This document shows, in pieces, positions 19,433-27,708 of a DNA stretch of 64,000 nucleotides. The stretch covers positions 806,001 to 870,000 of the forward strand of contig NZ_JAGGMR010000001.1 in NCBI RefSeq assembly GCF_017875645.1, read 5' to 3'. The translations under genes were made by a program, and so were the position numbers. The notes under the pieces are model-generated. The model saw nothing but the letters and a program-made list of their open reading frames with translations. It was not told where the DNA came from and did not search any database. How positions within the stretch are numbered: the first letter of the stretch is position 1; every line of letters begins with the position of its first letter. The DNA comes from Nocardia goodfellowii (lineage in GTDB: Bacteria; Actinomycetota; Actinomycetes; Mycobacteriales; Mycobacteriaceae).

Positions 19433-20706
19433 CGGCGCACCCGGGTGGCGCGGCGGCGGTGTTCGGGGATGAGGCGCATGACCTGGTCCAGCCGGGCACC
19501 TTCGGGCCAGGCGACGATGTCCACGCCGACGGTGCCCATATCGCGATACATCGAGGAACGTTCCAATTGCCACATGCGGGAGAGGGTTTCGTCCAGGCCG
19601 TCGCGGAACGGGTTGCCGCGCAGCACATCTATGACCACGACGACGTGGCCGCGTTTGCGCAGATCGATCAACGCCAGCGCGAACTGGGTGTCGAGCAGCG
19701 TGGAGAACGCGACGACGATGGCGCCCAGCGGAACCGCGGCATGCGGCGCCAGGGTGCCGGTGGTGGGTATGTGCTCGTCGCCGACGCCGAGGACGGCGTC
19801 GACGATGCGGTAGAACTGGCGGCGGCCGATATCGGGGCGCAGCCAGCGCGGCGACTGCCCGAGGCAGACGACGGCCGTGCGATCACCGGCTTGCAGGGTG
19901 GATTGCACCACCTGGGCAGCACCGCGCACCGAAAGCTCCAGCGAATCGGTGGCCGGCCCCGGCGCCTGCTCCGAAGTGTCCACCAAGACCACGACATCCG
20001 CGGACCGGTTGGTCAGTCGCTCGGTCACGTACAACCGCCCCCGGCGCGCGCTGACCGGCCAGTTCACCGTCCGCAGCTGATCACCTGGCGCGTAGGCGCG
20101 AATGTCGGCGTACTCCACGCCGGGACCGTGCTTGCGGGTGAGGTGGGTGCCGAGTCGTTCCGGAAACTCGGTGCGCGGCAATCCCATCAGTTGCGGATCG
20201 GCGATCGGATAGACGTAGAGCTGCCCCGCCGGCAGCACCGCGGTGGCGACGGCGAGCCCCGCCGGGCTGAGCGCGGAAACCCGCACCGCGGCCGGGTAGC
20301 GCCCCCACCGGTCGGCGGTGAGCGCCAGTCGCAGCCCGGCGGGCGCCGCCCCGGAATCACTGGCCTCCTCGATCGCGATGCCCAGTCCCGGCGCCGCGAT
20401 GGGCTTCATCCGCAGCAGCGCGTGCCCGCTGTCGACGAACGCCGCGACGGTGAGCACCACTTCCTCGGTCTCGAAGCAGCGCAGCGTGCCGCCACCGTCG
20501 ATTTGAATCCTGGTGCGCGAGAGCTGCCATGGCGCGGTCGCGAGCACGCCGAGCAGTGGGGACGCGAACACGACCAGCTGCCACCGGCCGAGCAGCACCG
20601 CGCCGGACAGGGCCGCCGCCGCGCAGATCGCCAGCATGTACACCAGCGGCGCTGGGCGCCACCGTAATTCGGCGTCGATCGTGGCGGTAGCGTCGCGGTG
20701 TCTCAT
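19429..20706 (-). CDS. DUF58 domain protein (MoxR partner)
   Basis: A 425-residue protein with two N-terminal transmembrane helices (YMLAICAAAALSGAVLLGRWQLVVFASPLLGVLA, about residues 20-55), a beta-rich region, then the DUF58 block GPGVEYADIRAYAPGDQLRTVNWPVSARRGRLYVTE. A von Willebrand A-like fold follows, with the partial MIDAS motif VVVLVDTSE. These proteins act with MoxR AAA+ ATPases, probably in maturation of membrane or secreted complexes. The start MRHRDATATI overlaps the MoxR stop (ATGA). Confidence 0.9.
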   Translation of the reverse strand: MRHRDATATIDAELRWRPAPLVYMLAICAAAALSGAVLLGRWQLVVFASPLLGVLATAPWQLSRTRIQIDGGGTLRCFETEEVVLTVAAFVDSGHALLRMKPIAAPGLGIAIEEASDSGAAPAGLRLALTADRWGRYPAAVRVSALSPAGLAVATAVLPAGQLYVYPIADPQLMGLPRTEFPERLGTHLTRKHGPGVEYADIRAYAPGDQLRTVNWPVSARRGRLYVTERLTNRSADVVVLVDTSEQAPGPATDSLELSVRGAAQVVQSTLQAGDRTAVVCLGQSPRWLRPDIGRRQFYRIVDAVLGVGDEHIPTTGTLAPHAAVPLGAIVVAFSTLLDTQFALALIDLRKRGHVVVVIDVLRGNPFRDGLDETLSRMWQLERSSMYRDMGTVGVDIVAWPEGARLDQVMRLIPEHRRRATRVRR

Positions 20707-21680
20707 GGGGCGGGGTGGGCGGGCGCGGCGGCGCGCGGGACCGGAAGACGCCGCAGCAGTTCGGAGATGACGTCCTCGCCGCGGATGCGCCGCACCCACA
20801 TCTCCGGCCGCAGCGTGATCCGGTGCGCCATCGCCGGAATCGCCAGGGCCTTCACGTCTTCCGGGATGACGTAGTCGCGGCCGAGCAGCAACGCACGCGC
20901 CCGGGACATCTGCACCAGATCCAATTCCGCCCGCGGGCTCGCGCCGACCTCCACCTGCGGATGCCCGCGCGTCGCCGCGGCCAGCGCGACCACGTAACTC
21001 ACCACATCCGGATGCACGGTCACGAATTCGACCGACTGCCGCATCTCCATCAGCCCCTGGGCGTCCACCACCTGGCCCACCTGCGGCTGCACCGCGCCGC
21101 GTTCCAGCCGCCGCCGGATCATCTGGGTTTCGTCGGCCTCGGACAGATACCCCAGCCGCAGTTGCATCGCGAACCGGTCCAGCTGCGCCTCGGGCAGCGG
21201 GTAGGTGCCCTCGTACTCGATCGGATTGTCGGTGGCCAGCACGATGAAAGGCTCAGGCAGCGGGTATGTTTCGCCGTCGATGCTGACCTGTCCCTCGGCC
21301 ATCGCCTCCAGCAGCGCGGCCTGCGTCTTGGGCGGGGTCCGGTTGATCTCGTCGGCCAGCAGCACATTGGTGAACACCGGCCCGCGCCGGAAGTTGAAGC
21401 GGCCCGAATTCATGTCGTAGATGGTGGAGCCGAGCAGGTCGGCGGGTAGCAGGTCGGGCGTGAACTGCACCCGGGTAAATTGCAAACCCAATGCCGCGCT
21501 GAAGGATCGGGCGATGAGCGTCTTACCGAGCCCGGGTAGATCCTCGATCAGGACATGGCCGCCGGACAGCACGGCGATCATGATCAGCTGCATCTCGTCG
21601 CGCTTGCCGACGATGACCCGGGACAGTTCCCGCAGTATCGCCTCGCTGCGCTGGACCGTCAGGTCCATCGGCATCGTCAT
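20703..21680 (-). CDS. MoxR-family AAA+ ATPase
   Basis: A 325-residue AAA+ chaperone-like ATPase. Walker A is EDLPGLGKT near residue 50, Walker B is VLLADEINRTPPKTQ near 110, sensor 1 is VLATDNPIEYEGTYPLPEAQLDRF, and a C-terminal lid contains RARALLLGRDYVIPEDVKALA. It is expected to assist metal or cofactor insertion, or complex assembly, together with the DUF58 protein. It starts at one of three close Met codons (21680, 21674, 21668) 21 nt after the gene upstream. Confidence 0.93.
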   Translation of the reverse strand: MTMPMDLTVQRSEAILRELSRVIVGKRDEMQLIMIAVLSGGHVLIEDLPGLGKTLIARSFSAALGLQFTRVQFTPDLLPADLLGSTIYDMNSGRFNFRRGPVFTNVLLADEINRTPPKTQAALLEAMAEGQVSIDGETYPLPEPFIVLATDNPIEYEGTYPLPEAQLDRFAMQLRLGYLSEADETQMIRRRLERGAVQPQVGQVVDAQGLMEMRQSVEFVTVHPDVVSYVVALAAATRGHPQVEVGASPRAELDLVQMSRARALLLGRDYVIPEDVKALAIPAMAHRITLRPEMWVRRIRGEDVISELLRRLPVPRAAAPAHPAP

Positions 21681-21701
21681 AACCTCAACCTCAACCCAAT
21701 C

Positions 21702-22196
21702 TCACATTCGCTGCAGCCGGCGCAGGATCTCGTCCAGCGCCGCCCGTCCAGGTGCCGGCGTCGTCTGATCGCGCAGCGCCGAATTCGCCGGATCCACCCA
21801 GCGCCAGAGTTCGGCGCCGAACTGGTGCTTCCCGGCGGCTTCGATGGCCTTGCGGTTCTTGGCGACCCGCATTCCGGCCGATAGTTCGAATTCCTTGGCC
21901 AGCAGCGGCCGCAGGTGCCGGTCCCAGTCGGCGCGGGTACCGTCGGCGCGGTCGGCCAGCATCTGGGCGCGGGCCTGCCAGCGCTGCAGCATCTCCGCGG
22001 GGCCGTTGTCGATGTCGCCGGGACCGTGGTCGGCGTCCGGCGTGCGGTCCCGCAGCTGCCAGATCAGGTAGATCAGCAACAGCAGCACCGGAATTCCGGC
22101 GAGCGCCGGCAGTGCGCCGCGCGCTTTCCCGAGCGCGAATGCCTCGAACCCGAGCACGGCGAGGATCGCGGTCACCACCCAGGCGGTTCTGTTCAT
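21702..22196 (-). CDS. Membrane-anchored protein of the MoxR operon
   Basis: A 164-residue protein. Two transmembrane helices near the N-terminus (WVVTAILAVLGFEAFAL and PALAGIPVLLLLIYLIWQL) are followed by a soluble helical domain with WQARAQMLADRADGTRADWDRHLRPLLAKEFELS and KAIEAAGKHQFGAELWRWVDP. The family is not recognised, but such small proteins are common between DUF4129 and moxR genes in mycolate actinomycetes. Its ATG overlaps the preceding DUF4129 stop (ATGA). Confidence 0.75.
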   Translation of the reverse strand: MNRTAWVVTAILAVLGFEAFALGKARGALPALAGIPVLLLLIYLIWQLRDRTPDADHGPGDIDNGPAEMLQRWQARAQMLADRADGTRADWDRHLRPLLAKEFELSAGMRVAKNRKAIEAAGKHQFGAELWRWVDPANSALRDQTTPAPGRAALDEILRRLQRM

Positions 22197-23137
22197 GCCA
22201 TCACCTCCCCCTGCAGGTCGGCCAGCACGATCCGGAGCAGTTGTTCGGCCCGCAAGCGCTGCCACTCCAGCATGTCGTGCGGGCTGAACCGCGCTTCCTC
22301 GAAGAGCGCGACGAGTTCGCGGGCCGACGCGTCGTGCAGCGCGCCGTGCTCGAACGCGCGGGCCAGCACCTCCATCGGCGTGTCCGAGGCCAGGGGCGCG
22401 GCGGCGCGGTCGAAAGCGAGTCCGCGTTCCATCGCCAGATAGCAGGCGATGATCGCGGTGCGGGCGTCCTGGCCCGGGGCATTCATCGCGGCCAAGCCCA
22501 TTTCGGCGGCGCGGGCCAGCGTGTCCGCCGGGGTGGCGGGCACGGTGGTCACCGGGAGCGGAGCGTCCGGGAGTTTGCGCCGCGAGGTCACGGCGACCAC
22601 TACCAAACCCGCCAACGCCACCGCGATCAGGACGCCTGCGGCCAGGATGGCCAGCAGCAGCGCTGTTCCGGTCAGGGCCGCCGGAGCCGAATCGGGATCG
22701 GGCAGGTTCGTGGGGGCGTGCTCGGTCGGCGCGGTGGTCTGCGCGGGCGGCACCGATTCCGCCGGTTCCGTCGCGGGTCCGACGCCGAGATAGAACACCG
22801 CCGTGGATACCGCGACCAACAGCCCGGACGCCGCCAGCACCGCCAGCACGAGCAGTCCGATCCGGCCGAGCCGCCAATTCCCGCGCTCGGTAGCGCGATC
22901 CGGCTCCGGCATGGACAGCGGCAGCCGGTGCTGGCTGGCGATCACCCCCGCCAGCAGGATCACCACCGACACGGTGAGCAGTACCGGCATCAGCGCCACG
23001 GCCACCGCGTTCGGGACCGACCGCCCGGCGTCGGGCGTGCCCGCGCCGGGGATGTAGCCACGCAGCGCGAGGGCGGCCAGCACGAGCAGCGTGATCACAA
23101 CGATCACGCGTACTATCGGCGTGCGCGCACGGACCAC
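22193..23137 (-). CDS. DUF4129 domain membrane protein
   Basis: A ~314-residue protein with four transmembrane segments and, in the C-terminal ~115 residues, the DUF4129 signature DARTAIIACYLAMERGLAF ... PMEVLARAFEHGALHDASARELVALFEEARFSPHDM. DUF4129 proteins travel with MoxR/DUF58 systems and some are related to transglutaminase-like membrane proteins. The GTG at 23137 (VRARTPIVRV) is chosen because TGGTGG lies just upstream; an ATG at 23179 would add 14 residues. It is the first gene of the leftward operon DUF4129-membrane protein-MoxR-DUF58-membrane protein. Confidence 0.82.
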   Translation of the reverse strand: MVRARTPIVRVIVVITLLVLAALALRGYIPGAGTPDAGRSVPNAVAVALMPVLLTVSVVILLAGVIASQHRLPLSMPEPDRATERGNWRLGRIGLLVLAVLAASGLLVAVSTAVFYLGVGPATEPAESVPPAQTTAPTEHAPTNLPDPDSAPAALTGTALLLAILAAGVLIAVALAGLVVVAVTSRRKLPDAPLPVTTVPATPADTLARAAEMGLAAMNAPGQDARTAIIACYLAMERGLAFDRAAAPLASDTPMEVLARAFEHGALHDASARELVALFEEARFSPHDMLEWQRLRAEQLLRIVLADLQGEVMA

Positions 23138-23268
23138 CCCGTAACCACCAGTTCTTCGAACAGCCTGAAACAGGCACATAGTTACATGCCGGATGGTCCG
23201 CTCGGAGGCGAATCGGCGAGTTCGAATTACTAACCGCCGGATCGATATTGGGGTTTGCTACTTTCAGA

Positions 23269-24258
23269 CTACGGATATTGCCCGACTGGGACAGCCGAAA
23301 TTTGTGAAAGCTCACCAAGGCGGCTGAGCGTGCGCGCCAGGTCCGGGACCACGACGACCTGCGCGCCCAGCTCCGCGAGCGGCACCCGGGCGAACATCGT
23401 CAGCGCCAGATCCGCGTCGTACAGCACGTCTACGAGATTGACGAAGCGCATCACCCAGTCGGCGGGCACTTCGCGCAGCGGCGGCACCGAGCACAGTGTC
23501 CAGTGCTGGAAACGGCGAGCTAGTTCGACGTAGTCGGCCGCCGAGGTCGCGATGCCACAGAGCGCTGCGAATTCGAACGCGACCGTCCCACCATCGACGG
23601 CGCGGGCCCGCACAGTGCGCGGGCCGATACTGACTTCGACCGCACGGTCCCGCACCGGTTGCGCGCCGCCGCCCTCGACCACGCTCGGCTCACCGACCAC
23701 ATAGTGCCCCGACCCGAAACCCTGCTTCCGGTCGTGCGTCGCCCGGGTGCGGTAGTCGATCGGGCCGTCGACGGACAGCACGTCCAGGTGCTCGACGATG
23801 CGCGCGATCGTCGGCTCGAATCGATCGTGAAACAGCGGATTAGGCAGCAAGTCCCCGGGCGGGTAGTTGGAGGTGACCACCAGCACGATGTGCCGCGCGA
23901 ACAGCGCGTCGAGCAAGCGGGCGATGAGCATGGCGTCGCCGATGTCGTGCACGTGGAATTCGTCGAAGCACACCAGCCGCGCCCCGCCGAGCAGCCGATC
24001 GATGCCTTTGTCGATCGAGCGGAAGTCATGTGCCGCCGCGTGCAAACGCGCGAAGAAATCGTGGAAGTGGAAGCGCCGCTTACGGTCCGAGCGCACTGAC
24101 GCGTAGAAGCGATCCATCACCATGGTCTTGCCCCGGCCGGGACGGCCGTGCAGATAGACGCCCCGGCCGCGTTCGGCCGGTCGGCCGTGCCGATCCACCA
24201 GCTCCGACAACCGCGCCAGCGCCCGGGACTGGTCGGCGTCCCACTCGATGTTCATCAC
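23269..24258 (-). CDS. zapE: AFG1/ZapE-like ATPase
   Basis: A 329-residue P-loop ATPase of the AFG1/ZapE family. Walker A is YLHGRPGRGKTMVMD (about residues 34-48), and Walker B is LVCFDEFHVHDIGDAM near 95-108, a hallmark of the family. The segment VVTSNYPPGDLLPNPLFHDRFEPTIARI is the sensor 1 and beyond. In E. coli ZapE stabilises or removes FtsZ at division; the actinobacterial protein's role is not established. Start is one of two adjacent ATGs (24258/24255). Confidence 0.88.
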   Translation of the reverse strand: MMNIEWDADQSRALARLSELVDRHGRPAERGRGVYLHGRPGRGKTMVMDRFYASVRSDRKRRFHFHDFFARLHAAAHDFRSIDKGIDRLLGGARLVCFDEFHVHDIGDAMLIARLLDALFARHIVLVVTSNYPPGDLLPNPLFHDRFEPTIARIVEHLDVLSVDGPIDYRTRATHDRKQGFGSGHYVVGEPSVVEGGGAQPVRDRAVEVSIGPRTVRARAVDGGTVAFEFAALCGIATSAADYVELARRFQHWTLCSVPPLREVPADWVMRFVNLVDVLYDADLALTMFARVPLAELGAQVVVVPDLARTLSRLGELSQISAVPVGQYP

Positions 24259-24317
24259 TCAGCTGTAGCGGATCACCGCAGCCGGCGGACAGGGATGGTG
24301 ACCGTGTCCACAACGGC

Positions 24318-24755
24318 TCAGTGCCAGCCGCGTTCGCTGTAGGTCGCGCCGGTGCGACGAGCCCGAATCCCGGCCATGGGATAGGCGATGATCTCCGATT
24401 CCGGCAGCCGGTCGAGCGGAAACCATTGCAGCCCATAGGATTTATCCGGCTCGCGATTGACCGGCTGCCCGGTCCAGCGGCGCGTCTCGAAGAACAGGCC
24501 GAGCCGTGCCTCCCGCCCGGGACCGACCACGTGAGCGGTGTGGATGTGACGCAGATCCACCGGGTCGATGACGACGCCGATCTCCTCCAGCGCTTCCCGC
24601 GCGGCCGCCGCGGTGGCCGGCTCGCCCAGTTCCAGTTTTCCCGCGGGCAGATGCCACAGCCCATCGAACTCGTCCTCGCCGCGACGCTTGCTCAGCAGTA
24701 ACCGTCCGTCGCGGATCAGCAGCACGTGCACATCCACGAGGTGCCGGGTGGTCAT
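24318..24755 (-). CDS. Nudix hydrolase
   Basis: A 145-residue protein with a complete Nudix box: G-x5-E-x7-REALEEIGV (about residues 39-61), containing the catalytic glutamates. Nudix enzymes cleave nucleoside diphosphates linked to another group. The N-terminal VHVLLIRDGRLLLSKRRGEDEFDGLWHLPAG and the FFETRRW strand resemble MutT/8-oxo-dGTP or general house-cleaning types, but the substrate cannot be read from sequence. A GAGAGGAG ribosome site precedes the ATG. The gap to zapE is 59 bp. Confidence 0.92.
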   Translation of the reverse strand: MTTRHLVDVHVLLIRDGRLLLSKRRGEDEFDGLWHLPAGKLELGEPATAAAAREALEEIGVVIDPVDLRHIHTAHVVGPGREARLGLFFETRRWTGQPVNREPDKSYGLQWFPLDRLPESEIIAYPMAGIRARRTGATYSERGWH

Positions 24756-24951
24756 CGCACTCCTCTCACATCGGAACGCGCGGGGACTCCGGCGGAAACG
24801 CGGAGCTGGGCGGCCGCCGGGCTAGAGTCACCCGCATAGCAGATCGTCGGAGCCATTCGCGGTATGAGCTCAGCGCCCGAAGGAGGTAGCGCAGCGTAAC
24901 CACGCAGGGCGTAGCGAGCACCGCCAAGCAGACACCGAGATGGAGAAGCTC

Positions 24952-26010
24952 ATGTCCCGCGGTTCGTTCTCACCCACCTTAACCCCCGCCCTGCCCGAAC
25001 CCACCGGCCTCGGCCGCCGCTTCTGCGCCGAATGGGAGCCGCACACCCGCACGTTCATGTGCTGGCCCGCTCGCGACGATATCTGGGACGGCTACCTCGA
25101 CGAGGTGCGCTGGAACATAGCGGAACTCGCGCGCGCCATCGCCTACTACGAAGCCGTGGTCATGCTGGCCCGCCCCGAACAGGCGGACGCGGCGCAGCGC
25201 GCGTGCGGCAGCGGAGTGCACGTGCTCCCGCTCGCGGTCGACGATCTCTGGGCCCGTGACACCATCCCGGTATTCGTGCGCGAAACCGGTGGCGTAGCCG
25301 GTGTCGACCTGAACTTCAACGGCTGGGGCGCCAAGCAGCCGCACGGCGATGACGCACTGGTCGGCCGGGAACTGTTGTCCCGTTGCCGGATTCCGCGCGT
25401 GCGCGCGTCTTTCGTAGCCGAGGGCGGGGCCTTGGAGACCGACGGCGAGGGCACGCTGCTGGTCACCGAGAGCTCGCTGGTCAACGAGAATCGCAATCCG
25501 GGCAAGACGCGCGAGGTTCTGCACGCCGAGCTGCGCGCCACCCTGGGCGTCGAGCAGGTCATCTGGTTCGACGGGGTGCGCGGCGCGGACGTCACCGACG
25601 CGCACGTCGACTGCCTGGCACGTTTCGCCGCACCCGGAGTCGTGTTGCTGGACACCGCTTTTCCCGGCGCACCGGCCGACTCCTGGTCGCGTGCCGCCGA
25701 TCAGGCGCGGCAGGTGCTCGCCACCGCCGCCGACGCGCACGGCCGTCGCTTCGAGGTCATCGATCTGCCCGCACCCGACCCGTCCGTGATCACCGGCGCG
25801 GGAGACGATTTCGTCGCGAGCTACGCGAACTTCTACATCGCCAACGGCGCGGTCTTCATCCCGCGGTTCGGTGACCGTCAGGCCGATGACCGCGCGCGTG
25901 GCATCCTGCGTGAGCACTTTCCGGACCGCGATATCGTGCCCGTCTCCATCGATGAGATCGCCGCCGGTGGTGGCGGTATCCATTGCGCCACCCACGACCA
26001 GCCCGCCTGA
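24952..26010 (+). CDS. aguA: Agmatine deiminase
   Basis: This enzyme hydrolyses agmatine to N-carbamoylputrescine and ammonia, a step to putrescine. The ~352-residue protein has the five-bladed guanidino-modifying fold: EWEPHTRTFMCWP at the N-terminus, the Asp-rich DDLWARDTIPVFV, EGGALETDGEGTLLVTESSLVNENRNPGKT, DAHVDCLARF, and the catalytic Cys in the C-terminal GGGGIHCATHDQP (about residue 345). The start at 24952 follows GGAGAAG; an ATG 12 bp earlier is possible. It stands alone; no ornithine/putrescine transport or aguB gene lies beside it. A repeat pair that may act as terminator follows. Confidence 0.92.
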   Translation: MSRGSFSPTLTPALPEPTGLGRRFCAEWEPHTRTFMCWPARDDIWDGYLDEVRWNIAELARAIAYYEAVVMLARPEQADAAQRACGSGVHVLPLAVDDLWARDTIPVFVRETGGVAGVDLNFNGWGAKQPHGDDALVGRELLSRCRIPRVRASFVAEGGALETDGEGTLLVTESSLVNENRNPGKTREVLHAELRATLGVEQVIWFDGVRGADVTDAHVDCLARFAAPGVVLLDTAFPGAPADSWSRAADQARQVLATAADAHGRRFEVIDLPAPDPSVITGAGDDFVASYANFYIANGAVFIPRFGDRQADDRARGILREHFPDRDIVPVSIDEIAAGGGGIHCATHDQPA

Positions 26011-26022
26011 TCGGCGAGCCGG

Positions 26023-26110
26023 CTCTCGTCATCCCGGCGAACACCGGGATCCAGGGGACACAGACGCCACGCCTTGTGCTGGTGCCCGGCATTCTCCGGG
26101 ATGACGAGAG
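26023..26110. repeat. Inverted pair of small palindromic repeats (REPIN-like)
   Basis: Two copies of a short element face each other. CTCTCGTCATCCCGG (26023-26037) is exactly complementary to CCGGGATGACGAGAG (26096-26110). Each arm also contains its own smaller palindrome, CCCGG...CCGGG. The 88-bp unit lies between the aguA stop and the converging ltp2 stop and can fold into a cruciform or long hairpin, so it may act as a two-way terminator. The core GTCATCCCGG...CCGGGATCC resembles dispersed palindromic repeats in other genomes. Confidence 0.75.
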
Positions 26111-26125
26111 CGCTCCCCGCGCAAA

Positions 26126-27301
26126 CTAGTCGGCGGTCAGCACCAGGCCCGAGGTCGGTACGCCGGTGCCCGCGGTGACCACGATGTTCGTGAGGTCGCC
26201 GACCTGGTTCACGGAGCTGCCGCGAATCTGGCGGACCGCCTCGGCGATGCCGTTCATACCGTGGATATAGGCCTCCCCCAGCTGTCCGCCGTGGGTGTTC
26301 AGCGGCAGCTTGCCGCCGAGCTCGATGGCGCCGTCCGCGATGAAGTCCTTGGCTTCACCCCGCGCACAGAACCCGAGTTCCTCCAGTTGCATGAGGACGA
26401 ACGGGGTGAAGTGGTCATAGAGGATGGCGGCCTGCATATCGCCTGGGCGCAAACCACTTTGGGCCCAGAGCTGGTCGCCGACCAACCCCATTTCCGGCAG
26501 GCCGGTCATGGCGTCGCGGTAGTAGGAGGTCATGACGTACTGGTCCGCGCCGGAACCCTGGGCGGCTCCCGCGATGAGAGCGGGTTTGTGCGCGAGGTCC
26601 CTGGCCCGGTCGGCGCTGGTCACGACGATGGCGACGCCGCCGTCGGTCTCCTGGCAGCAGTCCAGCAGATGCAGGGGTTCGGCGATCCAGCGGGAGGACT
26701 GATGGTCTTCCAGGGTGATCGGCTTGCCGTAGAAATGAGCGGCCGGATTGACCGCGGCGTGCTTGCGGTCGGCGACGGCGACGCGACCGAAATCCGTACT
26801 GGTGGCACCGGATACGTGCATATAGCGGCGCGCCACCATGGCTACCTGGGCGGCCGGGGTGCCGAGACCATGGGTGTAGGAGAAGGCGTTGTCCACCCCC
26901 GAGGAGGTCGGATTGCCGGTCGCCAGGTGAGTCGCGAACTGACCGAAGCGGTTTCCCGAGCGCTCGTTGAACGCGCGATAGGCCACCACGACCTCCGCCA
27001 CGCCGGTGGCCACCGCCATCGCGGCCTGCTGGACGGTGGCCGCCGCCGCGCCGCCGCCGAAGGGGATGTTGGAGAAGAACTTCAGGCTGGGAATGCCCGT
27101 CGCCCGCGCCACGGCCGCCTGGGTGTTGGTGTCCATGGTGAAGGTGGTGAGACCGTCCACGTCGGCGGGGGTCAGGCCCGCGTCGGCCAGGGCGGCGGTG
27201 ACGGCTTCGGCGGCCAGGCGCAGTTCGCTGCGCCCGGAGTCCTTGGAGAAGTCGGTGGCGCCGATACCGACAATGGCGGCCTTGCGGCTCAGACCCGTCA
27301 C
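26126..27301 (-). CDS. ltp2: Steroid side-chain retro-aldolase Ltp2
   Basis: Ltp2 is a thiolase-superfamily aldolase. With the ChsH1-ChsH2 hydratase it cleaves the 17-hydroxy-propionyl-CoA side chain of the C22 cholesterol intermediate, yielding an androstane-17-one and propionyl-CoA. The 391-residue protein is very close to M. tuberculosis Rv3540c: AAIVGIGATDFSKDSGRSELRLAAEAV, DGLTTFTMDTNTQAAVARA, AYRAFNERSGNRFGQ and the C-terminal NTHGGQLGEAYIHGMNGI. Its ATG overlaps the chsH1 stop (ATGA). It is the last gene of the leftward side-chain operon. Confidence 0.95.
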   Translation of the reverse strand: MTGLSRKAAIVGIGATDFSKDSGRSELRLAAEAVTAALADAGLTPADVDGLTTFTMDTNTQAAVARATGIPSLKFFSNIPFGGGAAAATVQQAAMAVATGVAEVVVAYRAFNERSGNRFGQFATHLATGNPTSSGVDNAFSYTHGLGTPAAQVAMVARRYMHVSGATSTDFGRVAVADRKHAAVNPAAHFYGKPITLEDHQSSRWIAEPLHLLDCCQETDGGVAIVVTSADRARDLAHKPALIAGAAQGSGADQYVMTSYYRDAMTGLPEMGLVGDQLWAQSGLRPGDMQAAILYDHFTPFVLMQLEELGFCARGEAKDFIADGAIELGGKLPLNTHGGQLGEAYIHGMNGIAEAVRQIRGSSVNQVGDLTNIVVTAGTGVPTSGLVLTAD

Positions 27302-27708
27302 TGGCCCGCCTCCTGCAGGTGGATAACGGCTTTCGCCGTGATGTGGTCGCCGAGGCTGTCCTTACCGATCACCTCGATGGTGATGTCATCGTCCTCGATC
27401 GCGGTCACGACGCCGGTCAGGGTGAGGGTGTCGTTGGCGTACAACGGCACACCCAGCCGCAGCGCGATCGACTTGACGACAGCGCGCGGACCAGCCCAAT
27501 CGGTGACGAACCGCTGCACCAGGCCGGTATCGGTGAGGATATTGACGAAGATGTCCTTGGAGCCGCGCTCGACCGCCTTGTCCCGGTCGTGGTGCACGTC
27601 CTGGAAATCACGGGTCGCCAGCGCCGAGCTGATCACGAAGGTGGGATCGGCGTGAATCACCAACTCGGGCAGGACAGTTCCTACCTCTACGCCAGTAGTC
27701 GCGGTCAT
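27298..27708 (-). CDS. chsH1: Steroid enoyl-CoA hydratase subunit ChsH1
   Basis: ChsH1 is the small MaoC-like hotdog subunit of the ChsH1-ChsH2 hydratase, which adds water to the 17-ene of 3-oxo-4,17-pregnadiene-20-carboxyl-CoA. The 136-residue protein shows SALATRDFQDVHHDRDKA near residue 30, the hydratase active-site region, and a hotdog C-terminus (LTLTGVVTAIEDDDITIEVIGKDSLGD). The start MTATTG at 27708 overlaps the chsH2 stop (ATGA), and its own stop overlaps the ltp2 start, so the three subunits are translated in coupled fashion. It matches M. tuberculosis Rv3541c. Confidence 0.93.
   Translation of the reverse strand: MTATTGVEVGTVLPELVIHADPTFVISSALATRDFQDVHHDRDKAVERGSKDIFVNILTDTGLVQRFVTDWAGPRAVVKSIALRLGVPLYANDTLTLTGVVTAIEDDDITIEVIGKDSLGDHITAKAVIHLQEAGQ

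Noticed and set aside
23180..23268. Possible small gene between the DUF4129 gene and zapE
   Set aside because: Only ~90 bp with no start preceded by a ribosome site; better explained as the DUF4129 operon promoter region.
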